Of a stretch of 64,000 bases of DNA, positions 36,825 to 49,039 are shown piece after piece. The stretch is from Rhynchospora pubera. Its lineage: Eukaryota > Streptophyta > Magnoliopsida > Poales > Cyperaceae. The number at the start of each line of letters is the position of its first letter. Position 1 is the stretch's first letter. The position numbers and the translations under genes are program-made. The notes below the pieces were generated by a model. The model was not told the DNA's origin, ran no database searches, and saw only the letters and a program-made list of their open reading frames with translations. The DNA lies in assembly GCA_028095005.1 (NCBI GenBank), contig CM051459.1, positions 113,247,431-113,311,430 of the forward strand, in the 5' to 3' direction.

Positions 36825-36972
36825 GGCTCTGTTTGGATGGTGTGAAAATAAGAGGAATAAGAAAAGAAGTATTGGAAAGTGTGTAACTTTGTGAAGAGTT
36901 TGAATTATTTATAATAAATTTGAAAATAGAAAAAAACTATTTTCTTATTTCTAAGCTCATCCAAACACAGCC
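36825..36972. mobile_element. Tourist-like MITE
   Basis: Ends GGCTCTGTTTGGATGG and CATCCAAACACAGCC, 148 bp, flanked by TTT on both sides (36822-36824 and 36973-36975). The interior contains GGAAAGTGTGTAACTTTGTG, shared with the element at 63590. Confidence 0.8.
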
Positions 36973-36975
36973 TTT

Positions 36976-37908
36976 GTTAGCACGTAACATAGACCGGTTT
37001 GTGCGCATATGGTGCCGACAAAGCCCCATAGCCTTGAAGTCTTTAAATCAAGAGCTGAAAATTCAACAATAGAAGAACCGGAGCTAACTCACGATTAAAA
37101 GCCAGAGAAGTGAATTTAACATGTACATGATCAGGCCATCAAAGGGGAAAAAAAAAACGATAAATCACCAGAAGAGAAAATATGTCTATATTGTTATATA
37201 TTTATTTATTAAAATTAACAAAGTTAACGATGGTGGCAGGTATAAGTAAATCAATAAAAGGACATCAAATTTAAAAACGAGGGTAAATTTTGAATTGAAG
37301 AAGACACTAATCAAATTTTGCCTAATTTTAATGAATAATGCTAGAGTCAAACCACACTCATTAATTAGTTTTTCAGCTGTCTTTTTTCCTTGTTTTTTTT
37401 TTCTTTTTAACTTGACAGTCGCTGTTTAGAAAATGCTCGAGTCTCAACTACGGAAATTTTATGCAGCCAATCTCAAATTGAAATTTTGACCAAATTTAAT
37501 ATTTTTTTTCAAAAACTTTTAACTATTTTTTGGGTTATTTTGAAATTGAAAGATTCAGAATTAGTTATTAGATTTCAAATTACTTTAAAATTAAAAAAAT
37601 ATTAAAAACATATATAAAATTCGATCTCAAAAGAAAAAAAAATTAAAGATTTCATTAATTGCTATTCCTTTTACCAAATTCTTCTGTTCTTCCGTCGCAC
37701 TTAGTTACCACTGCTCACTTCCTCACTCGTTGCTAATTGAGACGAAGGCGGCGACTCCTTCCGTTGATTTGCTCCCTCCACACCTGACACCTCCCCACTC
37801 TTTGCTTCTCTCTCGACGCGACGCTCTTCTCACTCAAATCTCAATCAATCCGTCTCGACGTCTCTACTCAGTTCTCTCCCTAGACCATCCACACTCAGTT
37901 TTCTCATT
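36976..37908. other. Upstream region and 5' leader of the next gene
   Basis: No exon is seen up to about 37680. From there a pyrimidine-rich stretch leads to the ATG at 37909 and is probably its promoter-proximal region and leader. No TATA box was assigned. Confidence 0.4.
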
Positions 37909-40900
37909 ATGCTCTCTTGTTCAGACGAAGATATTGAGGATGGGTTCGATGAAGTGACATATGATATTGGTTGTATTCAACAGCCAAAATCCCTTCATTC
38001 AAAGGGCAAAATGGTAATTTACTTTCTGTTTCTGTTCTCTTACCAGTATAAAAAAAAAACTGGAATGCCTTGAAACGAAAGGGCTGAAATTTGAATGTAT
38101 TTCGGCCACATTCGTTAGTTACCAATTTGGTATCTGGTGTCAGTGCAAACCCTGGTTTCCAGGATATAATTGATATGGTTCTCTCTGTGTTTTTCTTTGT
38201 TCAGACTTTGTCTAGCTTCTCAGAGTATTGTCAAACTGAGGTTCATGGTTTGGGTTACAAGAAAAATGGACCTGTCCAGTCTTGGCTTAAAAAAGAGCAC
38301 TGCAGTGATTCCTTTGAAGAGTCAATTTCGGATGAGGTAATTTTATTTTAATTCAAGCTCTTTCATGTTAACCTTATATTTGTATTTGTACTACCCATTA
38401 AAATATAAGCATGTATGTCAGTCTGAATAATTTTTTTTTTTAATGAGCAGGATAACATTGCAGGAAGTGAAAATTCATTAGCATACAAGTGTGGTACCTC
38501 AAGACTTGTTGAGAATTATACCAGTAGCAATAGATATGAAGGAAGTCAAACATCAGAATGGAATCATACACTGGAAGAGTGCAGTGTGTTAGATTCTCAA
38601 CCTGAAATGCCAGTTAGTATTAGTATGCTACATTTTCATTTATCTACTATCTGTTGTTAATTTGACATTTTTATATGGCTTCTTTTGATGTTATTTTTTT
38701 TTCTTTGAATTTTTAACAGGAGATGACAGGAAGACAAAATGTCTTCATACATTCAAATTCAAATCAAGAGTGTCCAATTCGAGAAACGAAAATTAAGAAA
38801 GATGTATCTTGCATTGAAGACAAAAGAACATCAGCAAATGAAGAGTTTGATATTTTAGAAGAGGTCGAAGAAGCTGATATAGTACCTTACAGTTTGACTC
38901 ATTACGAGCGAAAGGAGGGTCTTCATCCTTCCATTGCTGAGCTCCTAGAAGGTCTCCAGGGGAATAATTGTGCTACTTCCTTTCTAAATTCAAATGCGGT
39001 ATGTTTCATTATTTGTTCAACCATCATTTAGAAAATAGTGAAATTCTCAAAAGTATTAGTGATTTAGTGACATATATTTATCAAAGTTCAAAGCCTTTTT
39101 GTCCGAAACAAGTTAGGGTAGGCTAGAAATGATACCCCGACCCTGGTCATTTCTACTGTATATGAGTAGGTTTTTATGTTGGCTCTCCAAGTCTATCACA
39201 AGCATTGATTATAAATTTATCATTCTCTTTAATTATGATTATATTCTCTCTTGTGTGACTTGGTGCAGAAAGCTACAGATAGAGAAGAAAAGAAAAGAAA
39301 ATTGCTTAATTTAGGGGAGAGAACACTTGAAAATGAAGAAGACCCACCTGAATATAGGGATGGTCATGCATCAAGTGATGAGGAGGTGAATGGGTTTTTA
39401 AAGATACATATATGCAAGTAATAAGGAATAAGTTAGAAGCCTTATAACTAAGATATTAGATATCCAACCAGGTCAGAGAAGGTACTTTACAAAACCTTCT
39501 CTTGTGCTATTTCTCAGAATCATTTCTAAGTCATTTGGGGACCCAATAAATTTGGCTAGGTAAATACTTAACAATTATGGAGATTTTCAAAGCATTTTGT
39601 GGAATGAATTGAAAATTTATATAATATTAGGGGTTTTCTAAAATTCCAGGGGAGTCAATGAACCACTGGGGATCGGATAGCCCTCTCTCCTGATCTCTTT
39701 TATCTTCTGAACTTATGTGGCAAGTATTTTTTAAGTCATATGAGACATAATTGTCTCTGGGATAATTATTATTTTTATTTAGTTTTTTGGGTTATGGATA
39801 TAGAACTTTGATAAGCTTTTCTGCTTTTAATTCCATATTTTTCAGGAGATAAATCATGACAACTTAAGTTTGTCACCTAAGCAAATTGAAGGACAGAGGC
39901 AAACTATGGCAGATCTCTTTCAGGACGCATTTCATGCATCTAATGACACGTGGCCTGCACTTCCTGCAAGTTATCCATCTCGGTATGCATAATAATTTAT
40001 GTTAAGGGACTATGATACCTCAAAATTTGGAAAGAAAACATCAAGCTTGTACTTTAATTATGCAGGAGTAATTATTATAGGAGGCTTTTACAAGTGATGC
40101 AGCTTGAGAAAGAAAGGCATGCTAAGTTCTCAAGGTTCTTCCATGTACTACACAGCTCTTCAAACAAGATAGGTAGGTAAAGAGTTACACTCAATGGCAA
40201 CTGCCAGGAGTGATGCCAACCTCACATTATAACTGGTGAACTAAATACAGTTTCTTTGCTTGATTTTCTAGGGCCGGGTCACTAGATCAGTACTGTGCCT
40301 AATGATACCAGAGTAATTGTCAGAGAACAAAAGTGAATTACTCTTTTTACATTTGTCAATTTCAGATAAATCAACTGCAATCACAGTGCAAATTATCTCA
40401 AGATCTTTGGAGGGTCGTCTTACTGTTTGCAATTGCTTATTTCAGGTTCCTCCAACTCATATTTCTTGGTACTTTTTTTTTATTATAGTCGTTTATATTT
40501 GATGAATCTGTTGTTGGTTACTTATTTTCCTTTTTCTTTCTATAACATGTATATTTGTGTAGCTTCCATTAGATGACAAGGAGCAATTTGAAAGGTTCAT
40601 TGATGGAGAAGCAAAAAAAGAAAGGACAGTAATATTCAACCCGAAGATATGTGAAAATGTGGATCTTGTTGTTGGGAATATCATTCGCATTTATCCCCCA
40701 TGGTACTCTCTCTCTCTCTCTCTCATCATATTATAAAAGTAAAGACTCCAAATGGTGTGCTGCTGAAGTCAATTTGGGTTTGTTCATTTTGTTTTCAGCT
40801 CATTGTGGCTCCTAGGTTGGGTTCTGTCCAATTTTGGGTTTGGGTTGGTATAGATTTGAGGTCAGGCTAGTGCTGTCATCCTGGTTCAGGGTAACTTTAG

Positions 40901-41195
40901 ATTGGATTGGGGAATCTTTTCTGGATTTCTGGTAGAATTATCAGTTGAGTTGATTTGGGAATTCGGTTTACTCACAGGTGCATGTGAGATCTGATTAGTG
41001 GCTGGGTGGCCATTCATTTTCAAATAAAAAACTCACTTCACAACTTTTTTTTTGGGCATAAACTTGAGTGGATCAGAAGGTTTCCAGCTATAATTAAATG
41101 ATGCAATTATCGGTTTCTTTTAAATGAACAGGAAAGAAGTTTTAGTGAATGAAGAGAGTATCATTCTTTGTACTTATTACTCGAATGCTGCGTGA
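37909..41195 (+). CDS. Unknown ten-exon plant gene, 440 aa
   Basis: Exons 37909-38013, 38205-38336, 38451-38612, 38720-38998, 39269-39385, 39846-39982, 40066-40172, 40366-40445, 40563-40702 and 41132-41195 join in phase with GT-AG borders (440 codons plus TGA). The N-terminal half is acidic and probably disordered (MLSCSDEDIEDGFDEVTYDI). The middle has a charged KATDREEKKRKLL segment and a helical QVMQLEKERHAKFSRFFHVL. The C-terminal ~95 residues look like a compact domain with alternating strands (TAITVQIISRSLEGRLTVCN, VGNIIRIYPPWKEVL, ESIILCTYYS) and may be an OB-type fold; that is inference. No membrane span or targeting peptide is evident. I recognise no named family, so no function is given. 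It ends about 0.8 kb upstream of the BPG2-like gene on the same strand. A possible 3'-UTR intron lies at about 41220-41300. Confidence 0.75.
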
Positions 41196-41978
41196 TGTAT
41201 AATCTCAACTGATTAAGGTAAAGCTGCTACGTAATTTTCAGCTTATTGTAATTTATTTTTCTTTTAATTTTACGGCATGATTTTGTGACGTGTATCATAG
41301 GAGGCAGGAGCCAAGGGGTACATGCCGCAAATCAATATACTGGCCAAATGGTAATAGGAGTGCTTCACAATAAGGAAGCTGTACATTTTTGAAGATCAAA
41401 ATTTCTTTTTAGAGAGATAATTTTAGGATCTTTTTCTTCCAGAGGATTTTGTTTTGTTGAAATGTTTAGGGAAAGAAAAATTGCTTACATCAGAAATCAA
41501 ATTCATTTCTTTTGTTTTTTTGGGATGGTCTGTGTAGCATGAGCTTTTCTTATTTTTATTTTCACTTTCATATAACAAACAAGCAAAAGTCATTTACGTT
41601 GTAATTTTCCAAAAAAGGAAAAAAAAACTTTACGTGGATGTGTCTTGCAGAATTTTGTCTCAAAAGCACCAGTGCAGGGATCAGCTACCAGATTTCTGTA
41701 TTGTTAGTCCATAAATTAATCAAATAGGTATAATTAACTGCTTGCCTAGTAAAAGTTTGACGATGACTTCTTTCGCTCAATTTAAAAAATAAATAAAATT
41801 TAATTGAGTATAGCACAAACTGACAAAAGGTAATCTAATGAGATACCATCATCAGAAGGCCATATTAGCACCTTTAATGGGCTAAATGGGCCTATCCAAT
41901 AATTCCCTCCTTAAACCTCTCTTATACCTTTATCTCATGATCTTATCTTCTTCTTTCTCGCTTTGCTCAGTTGCTCTC

Positions 41979-44900
41979 ATGGCTAGAGCTTTCACTTCCC
42001 CTTCAGGCGTAGCTCCGTTTACCCACAATTCCTCCTCTACAACCTCCTTCAATTCTTCCGTAACATCTCTCCCTCCCTTTCTTCTCTTTCCTCCTAGAAA
42101 AAGCTCCTCATTCCCTTTCTCTCTCTTGTGCAAGTGTAACTCCACTTCGATTTGCACTCCAAAACCCGGGAAAGATCCAGTTATTAGTGAAGGAAGGGAT
42201 GAGGATCTCACCCGGCTTGTCTGTCCCGGCTGCGGCGTGTTCATGCAAGATTCTGACCCTAATTTACCGGGTTATTACAAAAGACCTTCCAAAGTCAAAG
42301 ACGGTTTCGCTGATGCTTTCTCGGCTGATTCTTACGAGGCTTTTGAAATTGAGGATGAGTTGGATGATGGGTTGTCGGAAGAATCTGATTATGATGAAGA
42401 AATTGAGGGATTCTCTGATTTTGAAGAATTTGATTTGGGTTCAGATTGGGAGGATAATGCAACACTGAAGAAATCAAAGAATGATAACAATTTAAAATTC
42501 AACAGGAAGAATCAAGTGGACGATGACTTAGATCAAATGGATAATATGGATTTTGAGCAGAATTTGAATTTTGATGCAGAGATTTTAGACTCTGAAGTGG
42601 ACAATAAGCTCCCATCCCATGAAACCTCTAGGCTCAAATCCGGCGTCAATAAAATGCTTTCCAGTTTGGACCAATTTTTTGAAGAGGAAGAATCAGAAGA
42701 TGGGTCATTTTCAAATTCTTGTTTTGACAAAGAACTTGCTGATTTAGATGAAGCAGGGACTGACTGGGATAAGGATTGGGATGAATTAGATGAGGAAGAG
42801 AAAAGGAGAAGGGAAATGGACGGTTTTGCCCCTCCTGGGATTGGATATGGCAACATAACTGAAGATTACCTAAAAAAAATTAAGAAGGAAAAGATCACAA
42901 AATCAGAGAAAAAGAGAAAGTTGAGAGAAGAAGCTAAAAGAGCAAAGCAAGAAGAGGGAGTGGTTACAGTTTGTGCAAGATGCCATTCTTTGAGAAATTA
43001 TGGCCAAATTAAAAATCCTAATGCTGAAAACCTAATACCTGATTTTGACTTTGACCGGTTTATATCCACCCGTTTGATGAAACCGACAGGTACCACCTCA
43101 GTGGTTGTGATGGTTGTTGATTGCACTGATTTTGATGGATCATTCCCTAAAGTAGCAGCAAAATCCCTTTTTAAAGCATTAGAGGGTACCATATCAAAAC
43201 TAAGCAAATCACCTAAACTCATTTTGGTTGCAACTAAGATTGATTTGCTTCCCTCTCAGATATCACCTGCCAGGCTGGATAAATGGGTTCGTGGACGTGC
43301 CAAGACTTATGGGGCCCACAAACTTGATGCAGTTTACCAGGTGAGCTCGCACAAGGATCTGAACATCAGGAATTTGATTTCTTGCATAAAAAAATTAGCT
43401 GGGCCCCGTGGCAATGTCTGGGTTGTGGGTGCCCAGAATGCAGGGAAATCTACTCTAATAAATGCATTCGCAAAGAAAGAAGGGGTCAAGATCGCAAAGT
43501 TGACTGAGGCAGCTGTCCCAGGGACAACTATGGGGATACTGCGGGTGACGGGTATCTTGCCTGCTAAGGTGAAGATGTTTGATACCCCTGGTTTGTTACA
43601 TCCTGGATTGATGATGAATCGGCTGAATCGAGAGGAGCAGAAGATGGTTGAGATTAGGAAGGAGCTACGACCACGTTCCTTTCGGGTGAAGGCAAGTTAT
43701 TTTCTTTTTGTTTCATGTTTCCTATTTTGTCGACTTATATGTTGTGTCCAGGAATAGAAGTTTATTTGATTCATTTGTGCTACAATTGTCCTTATTGGAT
43801 AATTAAAAATATATAATTAAACTAAGGTTCTTAGTTTTTGGGAGCTTTTTGCTAGTAACTGGAATTGTATTTAGTACCAGTCTCATTTTCCTTTTATCAT
43901 TGAAGTTACAGTTGTAGTATTTTGATCATCCAGTAGCACTGTAGCACTAATCTTAGAAAACCCTGCTCTCTTCTACATTTTGAATGTTTTCCTCTTACAC
44001 GAGGATGGAGATCAAAGAGATAGAGCTTTGGTCTCTATATTTATTTATGTGCTAGAATCCATTAACAAGGTAGCGACTAGAAATTGTCAATCTTGACAAT
44101 TGTTTATGTAAGATTTGTGAATAAGAAATTCAAAATTGTAGGTATAAACTGAATGATTTGAACTTCCTATTCATCAAATGGTTTGAACTTTTCAACAGTC
44201 TTGGTTTATTCTACCTATTCACCAATTTTAAATTTATTTTCAGTTTTAACCTTTTTCTGAGTTGAGTTGAGAATATTATCAACATTGTCAAATAATTCCA
44301 TTGTCAAGAGACCCCGTCCCTTTATTTATCTACTTGATGAGTTTATCTATATTGATATTTGTTTTATCTTGTCAATTTCAAATTGATTCAGGCAGGACAA
44401 ACAGTGCATGTTGGGGGTTTGATGAGGCTTGACCTAATTCAAGCCTCTGTTCAAACTATCTACATAACTGTATGGGCTTCTCCTAGCATCTCTCTTCACA
44501 TGGGAAAGATAGATAATGCTGATGATTTGCGGAAAAACCATTTTGGTGCCAGACTTCAGGTAAACTATTTTATTTCCTCTTTGTTATTATCTTTGGGTTT
44601 GGGAAACTTTTAAAGTTGATTAGTTATGTGTCTTGTTGTCGTGGTACAGATTTGCAACCATTATTTTGAAAAACTTTCTTTATTTATCATGTGTTTTTGT
44701 TAACTAACCTGAGTTTGGTACTGGTTTGCAACCATTATTTTGTACCCTTATGATTCTTTTTCAGCATGTTATGGACCGGAACATTTTGTTCTCCTTTATA
44801 AAAACCAGATAAATTGTTCCTATTACTACCATTAAACAGTAGAGCTTTACGCATTGATATCTTCTTGAATGCCTTCGATGGCAAGTACCGAAACCCAAGA

Positions 44901-45306
44901 TTACTCAATTAGCATCATGCTTAACTAGCATATATGGCTGTTATAGCCACCAATTGGACAGGATCGGGTGGTGGAGCTAGGAGATTGGTTGAATAGAGAA
45001 TTTAAAGTTTGCGGCACAAGATGGGATGTCAACAGTGTAGACATTGCTGTGTCAGGTCTAGGATGGTTCTCTCTTGGACTTAAAGGTGAAGCAAAAGTTG
45101 CTCTATGGACTTTTGCTGGTGTTGAGGTAACACAAAGAGAACCCCTGGTTCTTGACCGAGCCCAAGTTCTAGAACGACCTGGGTTTTTGCTACCTAAAGC
45201 AATTTCTGATTTAATTGGAGAGGAAAATAAGAGAAAGGCAGAGGCTCGAAAAAAATTTGAAGAACAAATTGAAGATGAAGAGCTACTTTTGGAGGCAAGT
45301 GTTTAA
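41979..45306 (+). CDS. BPG2-like: BPG2-like chloroplast GTPase (circularly permuted, YqeH family)
   Basis: Exons 41979-43691, 44392-44559 and 44947-45306 encode about 746 aa. Intron 1 is GC-AG (AAG|GCAAGT...CAG|GCAGGACAA). An in-frame ATG 31 codons upstream (41886) is an alternative start, but the ATG at 41979 opens a Ser/Thr-rich, chloroplast-type N-terminus. Numbering from 41979: a zinc-binding pair CPGC (about 82) and CARC (about 332) with an acidic linker between them, then G4 TKID (about 419), G1 GAQNAGKST (about 484), G2 PGTT and G3 DTPG (about 535). G4 before G1 is the permuted order of the YqeH/YlqF-type GTPases. BPG2 acts in chloroplast rRNA processing and ribosome assembly and affects brassinosteroid-related greening. 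The C-terminal domain (GLGWFSLGLKGEA) is complete. It is longer than the ~660-aa Arabidopsis protein because of the acidic linker. A BPG2 paralogue is equally possible. Confidence 0.9.
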
Positions 45307-45660
45307 AATCACCACTTTGCTTTGTGCTGCTTACATGGCTTCCTTCCTGTTTTGTAGAAATTTTTGTGTCAGTTTAGTAGTTACAAGTTTGGTTTATCTC
45401 TGAGGTAGTGGTCAGTAATATTACTTGTTATTATTATTCTTTATTTGTTTGAAAATTCATTTTGTTTGGATGCACGCCAATAACACTAATCCCATGTTTT
45501 ATTTATGATAGATAAATTTCTAATAATTTTTGGCAGGTGGGACGACTTTTATTAATAAAGGCGACTACTAATTGTCAACATCCGTATCCACTCTTTCTTT
45601 CTTTCTTTCTTTCTTTTTTTTTTTTTGGTTAGCAGTTGATTTTGATCTATTATTAATTAA
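45307..45660. other. 3' flank of the GTPase gene
   Basis: AT-rich downstream sequence, probably including the 3' UTR, and a TTTC microsatellite at about 45594-45616. No other feature is seen. Confidence 0.45.
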
Positions 45661-45667
45661 TCAGAAA

Positions 45668-46645
45668 TTATAAACGCCATCGGCAAATATACCATCGCTA
45701 ACCTCAATTTCTCTCCCGCGCGCTCTCCTCCTCTTCAGATGCACTCTCCTCCTCTTCAGATGCGCTCTCCTCCCCTCTAATCCTCTGTCCTACTCCCGAC
45801 GCTCCCTTTTCTGCCTCCTTTAGACCTCGACTTCCTTTTTCGTCTCCCTTGGACCTCGCCTCACATCAAAATAAATTGAACATATAAAAGTAACAAATTG
45901 AACATATGAATGAACAAAGTGAACATATACACTAACAAAGTGAGACATAAAAAATAAACACTGACGCACAGTAAAACAAATTGAACACATAAAAGTAACA
46001 AAGTGAACATATGAATGAACAAAGTGAACATATACACCAACAAATTGAGACATAAAAAATAAACACTGACACACAGTAAAATAAATTGAACACATAAAAG
46101 TAACAAAGTGAACATATGAATGAACAAAGTAAATATATACACCAACAAAGTGAGACATAAAAAATAAACACTGACACAGTAAAATAAATTGAACATAAAA
46201 GTAACAAAGTGAACATATACACCAACAAAATGAGACATAAAAAATAAACATTGACGCACAGTAAAACAAATTGAACACTTAAAAGTAACAAATTGAACAT
46301 ATGAATGAACAAAGCGAACAACTACACCAACAAAGCGAGATGTATAAAATCAACACAAAAATCTAATGCACAACAAAACAAAATGAACACTTAAAATAAC
46401 AAATTGAGCAGATACAATAAACAAAGTGAACAAAATCTGATGCACAGAAGGAAGAGAGGAGTAAGGGAGAGAGATGCACAAAAAGAAGGGATAGAGACGG
46501 AAGAGTGCGTAGAAAGGAGAGGGAGCGCACCCGGGTGAGGAGAGGGGAGCGCTTCGCTGGGTGAGGAGAGGGATCACTTCGTTAGGGAGAGGGGAGCGCT
46601 TCGAGCGATGGTAGCGATGGTAAAAATAGAGATGGCAGTAATCAA
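45668..46645. mobile_element. Putative TIR element carrying a minisatellite
   Basis: The left segment ACGCCATCGGCAAATATACC, continuing ATCGCTAACC, is matched in inverse at the right by GGTAGCGATGG and GATGGCAGT (about 46608-46645). Between them are C-rich DNA, the minisatellite and a duplicated GAGAGGGGAGCGCTTCG block. The target duplication was not resolved, so the element's limits are approximate. Confidence 0.4.
45873..46440. repeat. Minisatellite, ~105-bp unit of three ~21-bp subrepeats
   Basis: Each ~105-bp unit holds variants of AAATTGAACATATGAATGAAC, each about 21 bp, plus a ~41-bp segment with GAGACATAAAAAATAAACAC. About four fuller copies and one or two partial ones are present. The minus-strand frames rich in CLFFMS are translations of this repeat, not a protein. 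Confidence 0.85.
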
Positions 46646-46995
46646 TTTTTATTTTTATTTTTTTGTTTGAACTCCAAAGTCCAAACATTCAAAATTTGAC
46701 ATCCAAACAAATTAAGGTGGAATTTGAATTCTAAACTTCCGATGGTTAATTTATCCAAGCGATTGGTCCACAGCAGTGGACTTAGACTATGACATGTTAA
46801 TAACTGAATATATACAAATTGGGAATTCCCGAAAAGTTCATTCTCTCTTTCACTTACAAGATGCATAAAAAAATTTTCATGTTATGTACTGCTTTGTCTA
46901 TGTGAATGTGATATTGTATTTGTTGTGTGGATGCATTATAATTCAGTAGAATCCCAAAATTAAAAAAAGAAATATAAAACAAATATGTGAGCACT

Positions 46996-47110
46996 ACTCC
47001 TTGAGTGAAAGGTCGCAGGTTCGAAATCCGGCTGGAGGGTCTTTCATAGATATTTAATTTAAAAATAAATTGGATGGCTTAGACCTCCAATTTATCTTCA
47101 AAAAAAAAAA
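46996..47110 (+). mobile_element. tRNA-derived SINE, 5'-truncated
   Basis: A B-box-like GGTTCGAAATCC (47019-47030) lies in a short body that ends in a 14-base A run. A perfect 20-bp direct repeat (AAAACAAATATGTGAGCACT) flanks it at 46976-46995 and 47111-47130. The A box is missing at the 5' end, which suggests truncated reverse transcription or an initiation site within the repeat. Confidence 0.8.
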
Positions 47111-47199
47111 AAAACAAATATGTGAGCACTGAATTGTGTTGTAGTAGATTCATTCTTCTAACAATTAAGTAAAGATTTTTCATCAATAGTGCTCGTGAG

Positions 47200-48290
47200 T
47201 AGGGCTGTCAATGGGTAGGGTAGGATATGGTAGAGACATTTTCGTTACCCGTATCCGTTAAAATTTTCTTTATCCATATCCTATCCGTACCCGTTAAAAA
47301 TTGACTTACCCGTACCCTATCCTTACCCGTTATGAATTAATGATAAGGGTAAAGTAACGGTAGAAAACGAATAATAATGATAATAATAATTCAATAAAAA
47401 AATATACAATATGGATAAATAAATAATATCAAATAAATATATTATTAAAGTGCAACATTGAATAATACTTTAGATATAATAAAATCATATAATATCTTCT
47501 CATGTAAATTATCACAAAAATATATATAACTAATTAATAATTGATAGTTTTAAATTGAAGAATCAATATTTACTCATCATCATGAATTAGAAATTATTAA
47601 TGTAATATATTGTCTCAGTTAAATCTACCAATCTAATTGCCTTATTAACTATTAACATATTAATTTGATATTATAATCATATATTTTTCCATTAAAGATT
47701 ATAATTTATAAATTATATATTATATATATAACAGTATGGGTAAATAACGGTTACGAAATAACGCTACCCTTACCCTTATCCAATAAATTAAGGGCCTACT
47801 CTAGTTGAGGGAAATCAGAGCTAAGGAAAAAGAGAGAAATGGTGTTACCTTGCTCCAATTGATGTTTTTGGGTAAACGAGAGAGAACAGAAGGGAATGAG
47901 TTTCCCTTATGACTTAAACTAAAGAGAAGATTGGTTACTCCCAAAATCGGGGTGTAACCAAGAGAAACGAGGAGATCAAACCTTTTTACCAACAACACCC
48001 CTGATCTATAAATTCTTCTTTCTCTTTAGAATTAAAATCGAGGGGCAAAATTGTCTTTTTATATATTAAATGGAAGGTTACTATCATTTACTTCTTTGTA
48101 TGGTTTTCCAATCTGAAGCTGATGACTATCATTTATCCATACTATCTTAGTTCTGATTTCCTTGCCATCCCTTTCCTTACCTCTGGTTTGTGTTTTCTGG
48201 AGCAAGCCCTAATGAAATTTTTTTTTACCCATACTTATATCTGATAACTTAACGAAATAAAATCTTATCCATACCCTACGGGTAGGATAA
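47200..48290. repeat. GGGCTGTCAATGGGTA-type repeat, split by a MITE
   Basis: Starts AGGGCTGTCAATGGGTAGGG and is rich in short ACCCGTA/TACGGGT motifs, as in common plant hAT-type short elements. It is interrupted at 47792-48209 by a nested MITE. The right part ends near TACCCTACGGGTAGG without a clear matching terminus, so it is probably truncated. Confidence 0.4.
47792..48209. mobile_element. Tourist-like MITE, TAA target duplication
   Basis: The ends GGGCCTACTCTAG and CTGGAGCAAGCCC are inverted with few mismatches and flanked by TAA (47789-47791 and 48210-48212). Length 418 bp. The termini resemble those at 15507-15773. It inserted into the older GGGTA-rich repeat. Confidence 0.75.
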
Positions 48291-49039
48291 ATGATAAATG
48301 ATTAAAAGTAAAAAGAGTTGATCAAATTTACAGCGACGATCATGACATTGTGAAATTTGAGGGGGCCATACGTAATTTTGAACTTGCTTCATCGGTACAT
48401 TTTACAGCAACCTCTAGCATCATCAATTGCAATATCTCCACCCGCTCTGAACTCTGAAGGGAACTTGAAGCGCACATCATGCAAAAATCACACTCGCCTT
48501 TGCAACTCTGACAATCTCCGAAACTGCAATTTTTTTGTCGTTCTCTCAAGTGACTTTCCCCTCCTCCTTCTCTATTTGTACTTTTTGCCCAAACATTATA
48601 AGATAATTGAAAAGGCATGTGATCAACCCTAAACCCCGATCGACATTGATTTTGATGCCTTCATTTTCGTTCCATGTATTTTCTGTAGAAGGTGTAAGTC
48701 TGGAGCTGGGGTAGGAAAGATGGAGACCTCTCTGGAGAGTGGACTTGAGAAATGCGCTGCCAGAGGGGGTGGGGTCAGAACTCAGCAGGTTTAGATAATA
48801 TATAGCAAATTGAAAGTACATTTGAAGAATATGATACATTCAATATAATATTCTTGAAAGAATGCAAAACAGGATTTTTATACATGATCAGAAAGGTACC
48901 TTAAATTGAAATTGAAATTTGACATATTTAGAAAAAATAGTTACAGTTTTGTCCAGCCCCAAAAAATGTAAATTAAGGGTACAATTATTTGCAAATATAA
49001 CAACAGAAACATTCTGGAAACATCATAATTTGCTACATT
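48291..49039. other. 3' flank of receptor kinase 1
   Basis: Short frames only. A 92-codon minus-strand frame at 48340-48618 has several cysteines but no recognisable motif and no clear start context. No feature is supported. Confidence 0.35.

Noticed and set aside
41886..41978. Upstream in-frame ATG as start of the BPG2-like protein
   Set aside because: The extra 31 residues are a hydrophobic leader unlike a chloroplast transit peptide. The ATG at 41979 fits better, though the upstream one is not excluded.
45820..46321. Three overlapping ~130-150 codon minus-strand frames rich in Cys, Leu and Phe
   Set aside because: They are translations of a 105-bp minisatellite whose units are near multiples of three; an artefact, not membrane proteins.
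45873..46440. Regularly spaced repeats resembling a CRISPR array
   Set aside because: Units are contiguous tandem repeats without unique spacers, there are no cas genes, and the genome is a plant.
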